DNA of 64,000 bases from Mycobacterium kyogaense (lineage in GTDB: Bacteria > Actinomycetota > Actinomycetes > Mycobacteriales > Mycobacteriaceae), in the NCBI RefSeq assembly GCF_003254575.1, contig NZ_QJUA01000003.1:156705-220704 (forward strand). The letters run 5' to 3'. Each line of letters opens with the position of its first letter. Within the stretch, counting starts at the first letter, position 1. A model generated the notes under the pieces. The model was given only the letters and a program-made list of their open reading frames with translations. It did not search any database and was not told where the DNA came from. The position numbers and the translations under genes were made by a program. Of this stretch, positions 16,696 through 26,036 are shown piece by piece.

Positions 16696-17475
16696 ATGGG
16701 CCCAGTGTCAGGCCCCCTGTCGTGGTCGCAGATGTTTCTCCTCGTTGCGGCCGGAGTCCTCGGCGGGCTCACCGGGAGCATCGCCGGTTTGGCCTCGGTG
16801 GCCACATATCCGGCCCTTCTGGTCACGGGTCTGCCACCGGTGGCCGCGAACGTCACCAACACGGTCGCCCTGGTGTTCAACGGCGTCGGGTCCATCTTGG
16901 GCTCACGGCCCGAACTGTCCGGGCAGCGCCAACGGGTGGTGCGGCTGTTGCCTGTCGCGGTCCTGGGCGGCGTGGTGGGCGCGGTGTTGCTGCTGTCCAC
17001 GCCGGCAGAGGGATTCGAGAAGGTGGTGCCGCTGCTGCTCGGTGTCGCCTCGCTGGCGATCCTGGCCCCCGTGCCGCCTCCCCCGCAACCGGGCGACGGA
17101 ACGCGGCGCCTCTCCTCCCGCAGAATCGTCGAGGCTGTTGCCGTCGCCGGAATCTGCGTCTACGGAGGCTATTTCGGTGCAGCGGCGGGAGTCCTGCTCC
17201 TCGCGTTCCTGTTGCGTTCCAGCGCAGAGAGTTTGGCGCACGCCAATGCCACCAAGAACGTCGTCCTCGGTGCGGCCAATCTCAGCGCCGCGGTGATCTT
17301 CGCCTGCGTCGCACCCGTGCACTGGCCGGCGGTGGCCGCGTTGGGACTCGGTTGCCTCGTCGGTTCCCGGCTGGGCCCGGTCGTCGTCCGTCATGCGCCC
17401 CAGGGACCGATGCGGGCGATCATCGGCGCGGCCGGCCTCGCCCTCGCGGTCAAGCTCGGCATCGACGCGTACTGA
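16696..17475 (+). CDS. TauE/SafE-family membrane permease
   Basis: A 259-residue integral membrane protein with about seven to eight hydrophobic helices and the two-repeat layout of the TauE/SafE family. Repeat one is VLGGLTGSIAGLASVATYPA followed by ANVTNTVALVFNGVGS; repeat two is GICVYGGYFGAAAGVLLLAF followed by ANATKNVVLGAANL. The family exports sulfite, sulfoacetate or other organic anions. ATG 16696 places the first helix about 15 residues in; no strong ribosome-binding site decides between it and ATG 16648. It is convergent with the kinase-like gene, 12 bases apart. Substrate unknown. Confidence 0.85.
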   Translation: MGPVSGPLSWSQMFLLVAAGVLGGLTGSIAGLASVATYPALLVTGLPPVAANVTNTVALVFNGVGSILGSRPELSGQRQRVVRLLPVAVLGGVVGAVLLLSTPAEGFEKVVPLLLGVASLAILAPVPPPPQPGDGTRRLSSRRIVEAVAVAGICVYGGYFGAAAGVLLLAFLLRSSAESLAHANATKNVVLGAANLSAAVIFACVAPVHWPAVAALGLGCLVGSRLGPVVVRHAPQGPMRAIIGAAGLALAVKLGIDAY

Positions 17476-17487
17476 CCCCCGGGCTCG

Positions 17488-18540
17488 TCACAAAAAGACG
17501 TTGTCGCCCTGCGTGACTCGGGTGCCCAGTCGGATCAGGTTCTCCGCGGAGGTGTGCAGACGCTCCCCGGCTTCGGCACTGGCCCGGCCGGCCAGATACC
17601 GCGACCACGTGCCCTCGATGACGATGCCCAGCTTGAAACACGCCATCGCGACATACCAGTCGAGGTTGTCGGTGGACCGGCCCCCGGCGTCGCGATAGGC
17701 GATCAGCAGTTCTTCGCGAGTCGCCAGTCCGCCGAGGTCGGCCAGCGCCGCACCGGCCTGGATCGGGTTCGGCCCGTCCGGCCAGCACACCAGCAGCCAT
17801 CCCAGATCGAGCAGCGGGTCACCGATCGTGCACATCTCCCAGTCGATGAACGCGGCCAATTCGGGCACGTCGCGGCGCAGCAACACGTTGTTGAGGTGGC
17901 AGTCGCCGTGCATCACACCGGGTTCCGCTTCCGGCGGGAGGTTGGCCGCCAGCCACTCGGCGAGCCCGGTCACCGAGGGAAAGGACTCCGGTGCATAGTT
18001 GTCGTGCCGATAGCTCTCGAGCAGCCGCATGAACTGCGGAACCTGCCGGGCGACAAAAGAACCCGGACGCTTGAGCTCGCCCAGCGCGCTGCCCTGCCAC
18101 GGCACCTGCCCGAGCTGGGCCAGACTCGCGGCATAGGACAGGCCGACGTCGTGACGCATGCGCGCATCGCGCACGTAGGCGTCGTCGATGTCGGTGCCGG
18201 GATTGAAGCCGTCGATGCACTCCATCAGGTAGAACACCACCCCGAGAACATCGAGATCGTCGCAGGCTGCGATCAATTCGGGGTGCGGGACCGGTGATCC
18301 GGCCAGTGTGCGAAGCACCGCGATCTCGCGCCGCATGGTGTCGTCACTGGTCGGCCGCGGATGCTCGGGCGGGCGGCGCAGCACCATCGGCCGTCCGTCG
18401 ACGCTCAGCGCCACGACGATGTTCTGGGAACCGCCGGTCAGTGGCGCGACGTCGTCGACGGTGGACCCGAGCCCGATCGTGCGAATCCAGGTTTGCAGCG
18501 CGTCGATGTCGGACGCAGACAGTGTCACCTCGACTGGCAT
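17488..18540 (-). CDS. Aminoglycoside-phosphotransferase-family kinase-like protein
   Basis: A 350-residue protein of the APH/choline-kinase fold. The N-lobe shows PLTGGSQNIVVALSVDGRPM with VLRRPP (ATP-binding lysine replaced by Arg in this region), and the C-lobe has the catalytic loop VMHGDCHLNNVLL and the metal-binding DFG-equivalent AAFIDWEMCTIGDPLLDLGW. Mycobacteria encode many such proteins, often near acyl-CoA dehydrogenases, with uncharacterised substrates; antibiotic resistance should not be assumed. It starts nine bases after the PoxB-type gene stop, so the two form an operon. Confidence 0.87.
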   Translation of the reverse strand: MPVEVTLSASDIDALQTWIRTIGLGSTVDDVAPLTGGSQNIVVALSVDGRPMVLRRPPEHPRPTSDDTMRREIAVLRTLAGSPVPHPELIAACDDLDVLGVVFYLMECIDGFNPGTDIDDAYVRDARMRHDVGLSYAASLAQLGQVPWQGSALGELKRPGSFVARQVPQFMRLLESYRHDNYAPESFPSVTGLAEWLAANLPPEAEPGVMHGDCHLNNVLLRRDVPELAAFIDWEMCTIGDPLLDLGWLLVCWPDGPNPIQAGAALADLGGLATREELLIAYRDAGGRSTDNLDWYVAMACFKLGIVIEGTWSRYLAGRASAEAGERLHTSAENLIRLGTRVTQGDNVFL

Positions 18541-18549
18541 GGTGTCAGG

Positions 18550-20286
18550 TCAATCCAGGATGCGGCGCGCGACGTTGGTGGTGACGAGATCGAGCAATTC
18601 GTCGGACCGGCCGGCGAGAATGGTCCGGATCGCGTACAGCGAGAAGCCCTTCGCCTGTTCGGCGGTGATCGCAGGCGGGATCGACAATTCTTGGCGCGCA
18701 GTGACCACGTCGACGACAGCAGGACCGTCCACCGCGAATGCGTCCGTGAGTGCCTGCTCCAATTGCGCCGGGTGCTCGACGCGACGCCCCAGGATTCCCA
18801 TGGATTCGGCGACCGCTGCGAAGTTCGGATTCGACAGTTCGGTGCCGTAATTGACGATGCCCGCGGCCTTCATCTCGAGTTCGACGAAGTTCAGCGACGA
18901 GTTGTTGAACACCACGATCTTCACCGGCAACCGGTTCTGCACCAGCGTGATCAGATCACCGAACAACATGGTCAGTCCACCGTCGCCGGCCAAGGCCACC
19001 ACCTGACGACCGGGCTGCGCGGTCTGCGCGCCTATCGCCAACGGCAGCGCGCACGCCATCGTGCCGTGGTTGAACGATCCGATCAGCCGGCGGCTGCCGT
19101 TCATCTGCAGGTAGCGCGCGGCCCACACCACCGGCGATCCGACGTCCACGGTGAACACCGCGTCGGAGGCGGCGAGCCGATTCACCTCTGCAGCAAGGTA
19201 TTCCGGTCGGATCGGGGTGCGATCGCGGTCGTTGCCCGCCAGTTTGTCCAGCGTCGCACGCGTCTTGCGGTAGTGCCGCAGCGAGCGCTCCAGGTGCGCG
19301 GTGTCGCTCTTCGGCCGCAGCAGCGGCATCAGCGCGGACACCGTGTCCTTGACCGTGCCCACCAGGGGTAGGTCGACAGGAGTGCGGCGCCCGAGGTTCC
19401 GGCCGCGGATGTCGACCTGGATCACCCGAGCGTGGTCGGGATAGAACTGCTGGTAGGGAAAGTCGGTGCCCAGCATCAGCAGGGTGTCGCATTCCTTGAT
19501 GGCCTTGTACCCCGACGCGAAGCCGAGCAGCCCCGTCATCCCGACGTCGAACGGGTTGTCGTACTCGATGAACTCCTTGCCGCGCAACGCGTGGACGACA
19601 GGCGCTTTCAGCAGATCGGCCAGTGCCACCAGTTCGGCGTGCGCGCCCTCGACGCCGGCGCCACCCAGGATCGTCACCGCCTGCGCCGCGTTGAGGAGCT
19701 CGGCCGCCTGGCGCAGTGATGCGTCGTCGGGCCGCACCACCGACGTCGTCGCCCGTACAGGCCGGGCCTGCCACGCCGTCGGATCGGCCTTCTGCAGGAA
19801 GATCTCCCCCGGCACGACGACGACCGCGACACCCGATTCCTCGACCGCTGTCCGCATCGCCATGTGCAGGATGCGGGGCAGCATGTCGGGTGTGCTGACC
19901 AGCTCGCAGTAGACACTGCAGTCCCGGAACAGCTCCTGCGGGTGCGTCTCCTGGAAGTACTCCGAGCCGATCTCGGTCCTCGGGATGTGCGCGGCGATCG
20001 CCAATACCGGCACACGGCTGCGCTGGGCGTCGAAGAGACCGTTGATGAGGTGGAGGTTTCCGGGTCCGCAGCTGCCCGCGCACACCGCCAACCCGCCGGT
20101 GATCGCTGCGTCGGCGGCTGCGGCGAACGCCGCGGTCTCCTCGTGTCGTACGTGCTCCCAAGTGATTTCGCCGGACCGGCGTAGCGCGTCGGTGAATCCG
20201 TTCAGGCTGTCTCCGGGCAGGCCGTAGACCCGCCGGACACCGCTGGCGTGCAGAGCTTCGATGACGTGATCGGCGATGGTGGCCAC
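18550..20286 (-). CDS. Thiamine-diphosphate enzyme, PoxB-type pyruvate dehydrogenase (quinone)
   Basis: A 578-residue ThDP-dependent enzyme of the pyruvate oxidase/acetolactate synthase superfamily. The N-terminal pyrimidine-binding domain carries the activating glutamate in WEHVRHEETAAFAAAADAAI and the CAGSCGPGNLHLINGL loop. A central FAD/ADP-like domain is at about residues 180-330. The C-terminal domain has the metal/diphosphate motif VVALAGDGGLTMLFGDLITL through NNSSLN. Similarity is closest to PoxB, which oxidatively decarboxylates pyruvate to acetate at the membrane; acetolactate or sulfopyruvate-type activity cannot be excluded. GTG 20286 places the conserved helix at the start; ATG 20322 is an alternative. 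Confidence 0.85.
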   Translation of the reverse strand: MATIADHVIEALHASGVRRVYGLPGDSLNGFTDALRRSGEITWEHVRHEETAAFAAAADAAITGGLAVCAGSCGPGNLHLINGLFDAQRSRVPVLAIAAHIPRTEIGSEYFQETHPQELFRDCSVYCELVSTPDMLPRILHMAMRTAVEESGVAVVVVPGEIFLQKADPTAWQARPVRATTSVVRPDDASLRQAAELLNAAQAVTILGGAGVEGAHAELVALADLLKAPVVHALRGKEFIEYDNPFDVGMTGLLGFASGYKAIKECDTLLMLGTDFPYQQFYPDHARVIQVDIRGRNLGRRTPVDLPLVGTVKDTVSALMPLLRPKSDTAHLERSLRHYRKTRATLDKLAGNDRDRTPIRPEYLAAEVNRLAASDAVFTVDVGSPVVWAARYLQMNGSRRLIGSFNHGTMACALPLAIGAQTAQPGRQVVALAGDGGLTMLFGDLITLVQNRLPVKIVVFNNSSLNFVELEMKAAGIVNYGTELSNPNFAAVAESMGILGRRVEHPAQLEQALTDAFAVDGPAVVDVVTARQELSIPPAITAEQAKGFSLYAIRTILAGRSDELLDLVTTNVARRILD

Positions 20287-20323
20287 ATCAGGAACCCTAG
20301 TGCGACGTGCGGCCTCCGGCATC

Positions 20324-20338
20324 GGTGTCGATGACACC
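20324..20338. promoter_or_regulatory. Inverted repeat in the poxB/molybdoenzyme divergent spacer
   Basis: GGTGTC-GAT-GACACC is a perfect six-base-arm palindrome within the 97-base divergent spacer. It could bind a dimeric regulator of either gene. No regulator is encoded next to it, so the assignment is weak. Confidence 0.35.
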
Positions 20339-20383
20339 ATTCGGTAAGGGTTGCTGGCGCAGGCCGCCGGTAGGTTGGGCGCT

Positions 20384-21910
20384 GTGACCACTCAGGGCGA
20401 CAAGGCTGCTCGCGGCCTCGCGGCCGCCGCAGTAGCTGTCGGGGTGGCGCAGCTGGTCGGCGCGGCATTCGGCCCGCAGGCCGACGTCCGCACCGCGGTC
20501 GGCTCCTCGGTCATCGAGCGGACCCCCGGCCCTCTCAAAGAGTGGGCCATCCAGACGTTCGGCACCGCGGACAAGCTCTTCTTGACCGTCGCGGTGCTGG
20601 TCGTCGTCGCGGCACTGGCGATCATCGCGGGCATCGTGGAGACGCCACGGCGGCCGTGGGGCAGCGCGATGATCGTCGCGGCGGGCGTTCTCGGCTGCGC
20701 CGCGGTGCTGTCGCGACCGAATGCCGGCGTCGTCGACATCGTGCCCACGCTGGTGGGCGCCGCCTGCGGTGTCGCGGTGCTGCGTTTCCTGACCTCGCGT
20801 CGCTTCACCGGTGATGGAGACGGTCCCGACACCCAGGACAGAACCGACCGCGGGAGGCGGCGCTCGCTGATCACGCTCGGGTTGCTGGTCGCGGGCGCGG
20901 CCAGCGGTGTGGCGGGCGTGGTGATCACCCGTCTGACGTCGTCGGTGTCCGGTGACCGCAACGCGTTCGCACTCCCCCGCATCACCAAGTCCGCGGCCCC
21001 GATCCCCGCCGACGTGCAGCCCCCCGATGTGGCGCTGCCGTCGTTCGTCACCGCGAACGACGAGTTCTACCGGATCGACACCGCATTGACGGTGCCGCAG
21101 GTGAGCCGTGAGGCGTGGAAACTGCGGATTCACGGCATGGTCGACCGTGAGGTCACCGTCGACTTCGCCGATCTGGAACGCTTCGAGGTGGTCGAACGGG
21201 TGGTGACGCTGACCTGCGTGTCGAATCCCGTGGGCGGTGAACTGATCTCGAACGCGGTGTGGACCGGCTATCGCGTGGCCGACCTGCTCGCCGAGGCCGG
21301 TGTGCGCCCCGACGCCGACATGGTGTTGTCGACATCGGTGGACGGGTGGACGGCGGGCACCCCGGTCGAGGCGCTCTCTGCCGACGATGCGCTGCTGGCG
21401 GTCGGCATGAACGGTCAGCCGCTGCCGATCGAGCACGGCTATCCGGCGCGACTCGTCGTGCCGGGCCTCTACGGGTATGTGTCTGCGACGAAATGGGTGA
21501 CCGACCTCGAACTCACCCGGTTCGACCGGGCTCAGGCGTACTGGACGAAGTTGGGGTGGGCGGCGCGCGGGCCGATCAAGACCGCATCACGTGTCGACAT
21601 CCCGAGGGCCGGCCAGGACGTGGCAGTCGGGCCGACGCGATTCGGCGGCGTCGCGTGGGCCCAGAAGCGGGGTGTGCGCAGCGTCGAGGTCAAGATGGAC
21701 GACGGCGACTGGCAGCAGGCAACGCTCGGTGCCGCGTACTCCAACGACACCTGGCGGTTGTGGAGCTTCGACTGGCAGGCCACGCCGGGCTTCCACACCA
21801 TCACCGTGCGTGCCACCGACAACAGCGGCTACACCCAGACCCCGGACCGTGCCGACCCGGTGCCCGACGGCGCCACGGGCTGGCATTCCATCACGTTCAA
21901 CGTGAAGTGA
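20384..21910 (+). CDS. Membrane-anchored molybdopterin-dependent oxidoreductase (sulfite-oxidase family)
   Basis: A 508-residue protein. Residues 1-195 contain about five membrane helices (for example [39 protein letters not shown] and [20 protein letters not shown]). The remainder is a sulfite-oxidase-type molybdopterin domain with the cofactor-binding cysteine in [20 protein letters not shown] and [20 protein letters not shown], followed by an immunoglobulin-like C-terminal domain ([33 protein letters not shown]). The substrate is not identifiable; family members act on sulfite, sulfoxides or oxidised methionine. GTG 20384 is used because the hydrophobic start follows immediately. Confidence 0.85.
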   Translation: MTTQGDKAARGLAAAAVAVGVAQLVGAAFGPQADVRTAVGSSVIERTPGPLKEWAIQTFGTADKLFLTVAVLVVVAALAIIAGIVETPRRPWGSAMIVAAGVLGCAAVLSRPNAGVVDIVPTLVGAACGVAVLRFLTSRRFTGDGDGPDTQDRTDRGRRRSLITLGLLVAGAASGVAGVVITRLTSSVSGDRNAFALPRITKSAAPIPADVQPPDVALPSFVTANDEFYRIDTALTVPQVSREAWKLRIHGMVDREVTVDFADLERFEVVERVVTLTCVSNPVGGELISNAVWTGYRVADLLAEAGVRPDADMVLSTSVDGWTAGTPVEALSADDALLAVGMNGQPLPIEHGYPARLVVPGLYGYVSATKWVTDLELTRFDRAQAYWTKLGWAARGPIKTASRVDIPRAGQDVAVGPTRFGGVAWAQKRGVRSVEVKMDDGDWQQATLGAAYSNDTWRLWSFDWQATPGFHTITVRATDNSGYTQTPDRADPVPDGATGWHSITFNVK

Positions 21911-21944
21911 GTCGGCTGTCGGACCCTCGTGCCATGGTGAATGC

Positions 21945-23477
21945 GTGCTCCTGACAGATGTCGCGCAGGCCTCCGCCGACGTCGCAGCCTCGTCGTCGCG
22001 GTTGGCCAAACGCGCACGCATCAGTGCGCTGCTCAGCGGCGCCGAAGACTCCGACACAGTGGCCGTGGTGGTGTCGTGGCTGTCCGGTGAGCTGACCCAG
22101 CGCCAGATCGGGGTCGGATGGGCTTCGCTGCGCGCCCTACCCGGACCCGCCGCGGCGCCGGCGCTCACGGTCGCCGGGGTGGAGGCGACCTTCACAGAGA
22201 TCGGGGCGACGGCGGGCAAGGGGTCGCAGGCGCGTCGCGCGGAACTGCTGAACGGATTGTTCGTCGCGGCCACCGACGTCGAGCAGGCCTTTCTGCGCCG
22301 GCTGCTCGGCGGGGAACTGCGCCAGGGCGCGCTGATCGGGGTGATGGCGGACGCGGTCGCCGCCGCCTCGGGGGTACCGGCTACGGCCGTGCGGCGGGCC
22401 GCGATGCTCAGCGGCGATCTGCCGTCGGTGGCGGCTGCGGCGCTCTCGGATGGTCAGGCGGCGCTCGAGCAGTTCACGCTGCGGGTCGGCACCCCGGTGG
22501 GCCCGATGCTGGCGCAGACCGCGACCGACGTGGCGGACGCGCTCTCGCGCCTCGGCGGCACCGCGGTCTTCGAGGCCAAGCTCGACGGCGCCCGCGTGCA
22601 GATCCACCGGAACGGCGATGAGGTGTCGGTCTACACCCGCAGCCTCGACGACGTGACATCGCGGCTGCCCGAGGTGGTCGACGCGGTGCTGGCGCTGCCG
22701 GTGACCGACCTCATCGCCGACGCGGAGGCCATCGCTCTCAAACCCGACGGGCGCCCGCACCGGTTCCAGGTCACCGCCTCGCGGTTCGGCCGACGAGGCA
22801 GCTCGGGGCCACACGAACAACAACTGTCGGTGTTCTACTTCGATCTGCTGCGCGCCGACGGAACCGATCTGCTGGACCGTCCGGCACACGAGCGCATCGC
22901 GGTCATGGATGCCCTCGTGCCGCCCGAACAGCGGGTCGATCGGCTGGTCACCTCCGATCCCGACGAGGCACGACGCTTCCTGGACACCACGCTGGCGGCT
23001 GGTCACGAGGGCGTGATGGCGAAGTCCGTCGAGGCCGCTTACGAAGCCGGACGCCGCGGTGCCGGCTGGATGAAGATCAAACCGGTGCACACCCTCGATC
23101 TGGTGGTGCTGGCGGTCGAATGGGGGTCCGGCCGGCGCACCGGCAAGCTGTCGAACATCCACCTCGGTGCCCGCGACGAGACGACGGGCGAGCTGAAGAT
23201 GCTGGGCAAGACCTTCAAGGGGATGACAGACGAGATGCTGGCCTGGCAGACCCAGCGCTTCCTCGAGCTGGCCGACGGAGCGACCGACGGCTATGTGGTC
23301 AAGCTGCGGCCGGAGCAAGTCGTCGAAATCGCCTTCGACGGCATCCAGACCTCCACCCGCTATCCGGCGGGGATGGCCCTGCGGTTCGCGCGGGTCCTGC
23401 GCTACCGCGACGACAAGACGGCCGACGACGCCGACACCGTCGCCACCGTGCGGGCGTTCCACGAACGCGCCGGCTGA
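21945..23477 (+). CDS. ligB: ATP-dependent DNA ligase LigB
   Basis: A 510-residue ATP-dependent ligase. Residues 1-200 are a helical DNA-binding domain ([40 protein letters not shown]). The adenylation domain has the active-site lysine K212 in [16 protein letters not shown], motif [13 protein letters not shown], motif [10 protein letters not shown] and motif V GWMKIKP, followed by an OB-fold ending in [20 protein letters not shown]. Length and order match M. tuberculosis LigB (Rv3062), a non-essential nick ligase that backs up NAD-dependent LigA. GTG 21945 starts the conserved protein; it lies 34 bases after the molybdoenzyme and 111 before cstA. Confidence 0.94.
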   Translation: MLLTDVAQASADVAASSSRLAKRARISALLSGAEDSDTVAVVVSWLSGELTQRQIGVGWASLRALPGPAAAPALTVAGVEATFTEIGATAGKGSQARRAELLNGLFVAATDVEQAFLRRLLGGELRQGALIGVMADAVAAASGVPATAVRRAAMLSGDLPSVAAAALSDGQAALEQFTLRVGTPVGPMLAQTATDVADALSRLGGTAVFEAKLDGARVQIHRNGDEVSVYTRSLDDVTSRLPEVVDAVLALPVTDLIADAEAIALKPDGRPHRFQVTASRFGRRGSSGPHEQQLSVFYFDLLRADGTDLLDRPAHERIAVMDALVPPEQRVDRLVTSDPDEARRFLDTTLAAGHEGVMAKSVEAAYEAGRRGAGWMKIKPVHTLDLVVLAVEWGSGRRTGKLSNIHLGARDETTGELKMLGKTFKGMTDEMLAWQTQRFLELADGATDGYVVKLRPEQVVEIAFDGIQTSTRYPAGMALRFARVLRYRDDKTADDADTVATVRAFHERAG

Positions 23478-23588
23478 CGCGGTCGACGAGAGTTAAACCG
23501 GGGTTCGGCCGCGAGCCGGGATCGTCCGGTGCGACGATCGAGACGTCCAGCATTGCGCCGCGCCGACGAGGGAGGGATTGGCAGGCTT

Positions 23589-25895
23589 ATGGCCACACCG
23601 ACCGCCGCACCATGGGACCGCATCGAAGAATCCGACGGGGACATCACCTACGTCCGGACCGACAGGGACCTGCCCCCGGTCGCGATCATCGATCGCTCAC
23701 CGATCACCACCAAGCACAAGATCATCTTCGCGGTGGTGGCAGTGCTCGGTGCGCTGGCGTGGGCGATGATCGCCTTCTTCCGCGGCGAAACGGTGAACGC
23801 GGTCTGGTTCGTCATCGCGGCGGTCTGCACCTACGTCATCGGCTACCGGTTCTATGCGCGCCTGATCGAGATGAAGTTGGTGCGCCCACGCGACGAGATC
23901 GCCGCGCCTGCTGAGGTTTTCGAAAACGGCACCGACTACCTGCCCACCGACCGGCGGGTGCTCTACGGCCATCACTTCGCCGCTATCGCGGGGGCCGGTC
24001 CGCTCGTCGGGCCCGTACTGGCCACGCAGATGGGTTATCTGCCCGGCGCGATCTGGATCATCATCGGCGCCGTCGTCGCCGGCTGCGTGCAGGACTACCT
24101 GGTGCTCTCGATCTCGGTGCGCCGCCGCGGCCGGTCCCTGGGCCAGATGGCCCGCGGCGAACTCGGCGTGGTCGGCGGCATCGCCGCGATCGTGGGCGTG
24201 CTGGTGATCATGGTGATCCTGCTGGCCGTGCTGGCACTCGTGGTGGTGGGCGCGTTGGCCGAGAGCCCATGGGGCGTGTTCTCGATCGCCATGACGATCC
24301 CGATCGCGATATTCATGGGTCTGTATCTGCGCTTCCTGCGCCCCGGCCGGGTCTCGGAGGTGTCGCTGATCGGCGTGGCGCTGCTGCTGTTGGCTGTCGT
24401 GTCGGGCGGCTGGGTGGCCGAAACGTCTTGGGGCGTCGAGTGGTTCACGCTCTCGAAGGTGGCCCTGTCGTGGTGCATCATCATCTACGGGTTGGCCGCG
24501 TCGGTTCTGCCGGTGTGGCTGCTGCTCGCCCCTCGCGACTACCTGTCGACGTTCATGAAGGTCGGCACCATCGCTCTGCTGGCCGTCGGCATCCTGCTCG
24601 CCCGGCCGGTGATGGAGGCCCCGGCGATCTCGTCGTTCGCCGCCAGCGGCTCGGGCCCGGTGTTCGCCGGCTCGCTGTTCCCGTTCCTGTTCATCACGAT
24701 CGCCTGCGGCGCACTGTCGGGTTTCCATTCGCTGATCTCCTCGGGTACCACGCCCAAGCTGTTGGAGAAGGAAAGCCAGATGCGGCTGATCGGCTACGGC
24801 GGCATGCTGACCGAGTCGTTCGTCGCGATCATGGCGCTGATCACCGCCGCGATCCTCAACCAGCACCTGTACTTCGCGATGAACGCCCCGTCGGCGTCGA
24901 CGGGCACCACCGCCCAGAGCGCCGCCGACTACGTCAACGGGCTCGGCCTCTCGGGCGCCCCGATCAGCGCCCAAGAGATCTCCGATGCGGCCCGAAGCGT
25001 CGGCGAGGAGACGATCGTCTCCCGCACCGGCGGCGCACCGACGCTGGCGTTCGGCATGTCCGAGGTGCTGCACCAGGTGTTCGGCGGAGCGGGGCTCAAA
25101 GCGTTCTGGTACCACTTCGCGATCATGTTCGAGGCCCTGTTCATCCTCACCACCGTCGACGCCGGTACCCGCGTGGCGCGCTTCATGCTCTCCGACGGAC
25201 TGGGCAATCTCGGTGGGCCGCTGAAGAAGTTCCGCAACCCGAGTTGGCGGGTCGGCGCCTGGCTGTGCAGCGTGATCGTCGTCGCCGCCTGGGGCAGCAT
25301 CCTGCTGATGGGCGTCACCGATCCCCTCGGTGGCATCAACACGCTGTTCCCACTGTTCGGCATCGCCAACCAGCTACTGGCCGCGATCGCGCTGACGGTC
25401 GTGACCGTGGTCGTCATCAAGCGCGGGTTGCTGAATTGGGCCTGGATCCCCGGCATTCCGCTGCTGTGGGACCTCACCGTCACCATGACGGCGTCCTGGC
25501 AGAAGATCTTCTCCGGCGATCCGAAGGTGGGCTACTGGACCCAGCACTTCTCCTATCGCAACGCCAAAGAGGCCGGCGAGACGTCGTTCGGTGCCGCCAA
25601 GAACGCCGACCAGTTGGACGCCGTCATCCGCAACACCTTCATCCAGGGCACGCTGTCGATCATCTTCGCCGCCCTGGTGATCATCGTGTTCGTCGCCGGT
25701 GCCATCGTCGCGCTGCGCGCGATCCGCGGACACGGTACGCCGCTGACCGAGGACGAGCCGGTACCGTCGCGGATGTTCGCGCCCTCGGGCATGTTCCCCA
25801 CCGCCGCCGAGAAGGAGGTGCAGAAGCAATGGGACGCCTTACCGAAGGAACACGCCGGGCACTCCACCAGATCAGCTGGTACTGGCAGTCATTGA
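23589..25895 (+). CDS. cstA: CstA-family carbon starvation peptide/pyruvate transporter
   Basis: A 768-residue polytopic membrane protein with the CstA signature regions: FAAIAGAGPLVGPVLATQMG, SGFHSLISSGTTPKLLEKES, STVDAGTR-type sequence in FILTTVDAGTRVARFMLSD, and GINTLFPLFGIANQLLAAIA. The family imports peptides or pyruvate under carbon limitation. ATG 23589 is preceded by GAGGGATTGG. The 5' third codes for a cytosolic N-terminus of about 35 residues before the first helix. It matches M. tuberculosis cstA (Rv3063) next to ligB. The end of the gene overlaps the small YbdD-like gene by 67 bases. Confidence 0.95.
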   Translation: MATPTAAPWDRIEESDGDITYVRTDRDLPPVAIIDRSPITTKHKIIFAVVAVLGALAWAMIAFFRGETVNAVWFVIAAVCTYVIGYRFYARLIEMKLVRPRDEIAAPAEVFENGTDYLPTDRRVLYGHHFAAIAGAGPLVGPVLATQMGYLPGAIWIIIGAVVAGCVQDYLVLSISVRRRGRSLGQMARGELGVVGGIAAIVGVLVIMVILLAVLALVVVGALAESPWGVFSIAMTIPIAIFMGLYLRFLRPGRVSEVSLIGVALLLLAVVSGGWVAETSWGVEWFTLSKVALSWCIIIYGLAASVLPVWLLLAPRDYLSTFMKVGTIALLAVGILLARPVMEAPAISSFAASGSGPVFAGSLFPFLFITIACGALSGFHSLISSGTTPKLLEKESQMRLIGYGGMLTESFVAIMALITAAILNQHLYFAMNAPSASTGTTAQSAADYVNGLGLSGAPISAQEISDAARSVGEETIVSRTGGAPTLAFGMSEVLHQVFGGAGLKAFWYHFAIMFEALFILTTVDAGTRVARFMLSDGLGNLGGPLKKFRNPSWRVGAWLCSVIVVAAWGSILLMGVTDPLGGINTLFPLFGIANQLLAAIALTVVTVVVIKRGLLNWAWIPGIPLLWDLTVTMTASWQKIFSGDPKVGYWTQHFSYRNAKEAGETSFGAAKNADQLDAVIRNTFIQGTLSIIFAALVIIVFVAGAIVALRAIRGHGTPLTEDEPVPSRMFAPSGMFPTAAEKEVQKQWDALPKEHAGHSTRSAGTGSH

Positions 25896-26032
25896 TGGGT
25901 GACAACCACTACCAGCGCTATGTGGAGCACCGTGCCCGGCAGCACGCCGGCGAAGCGGTGATGTCGGAACGCGAGTACTGGCGGCACCGGCACGCCGCGG
26001 CCGACGCCAACCCCGGCGCGCGCTGCTGCTGA
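25829..26032 (+). CDS. YbdD/YjiX-family CstA-associated small protein
   Basis: A 67-residue protein in a different frame from cstA, overlapping its last 67 bases. It reads LHQISWYWQSLMGDNHYQRY followed by VEHRARQHAGEAVMSEREYW and RHRHA, the YbdD/DUF466 signature, and ends GARCC. This family always accompanies CstA-type transporters, and in some bacteria the penultimate C-terminal position is selenocysteine; here both terminal residues are cysteine. Its role is probably transporter assembly or activity. ATG 25829 gives the full family length, and GAAGGAGG lies upstream at 25810-25818. Confidence 0.88.
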   Translation: MGRLTEGTRRALHQISWYWQSLMGDNHYQRYVEHRARQHAGEAVMSEREYWRHRHAAADANPGARCC

Positions 26033-26036
26033 ACCG

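Noticed and set aside
17488..18540. Aminoglycoside resistance gene
   Set aside because: The fold is APH-like, but it is in operon with a PoxB-type enzyme and belongs to a large mycobacterial family with no resistance link visible here.
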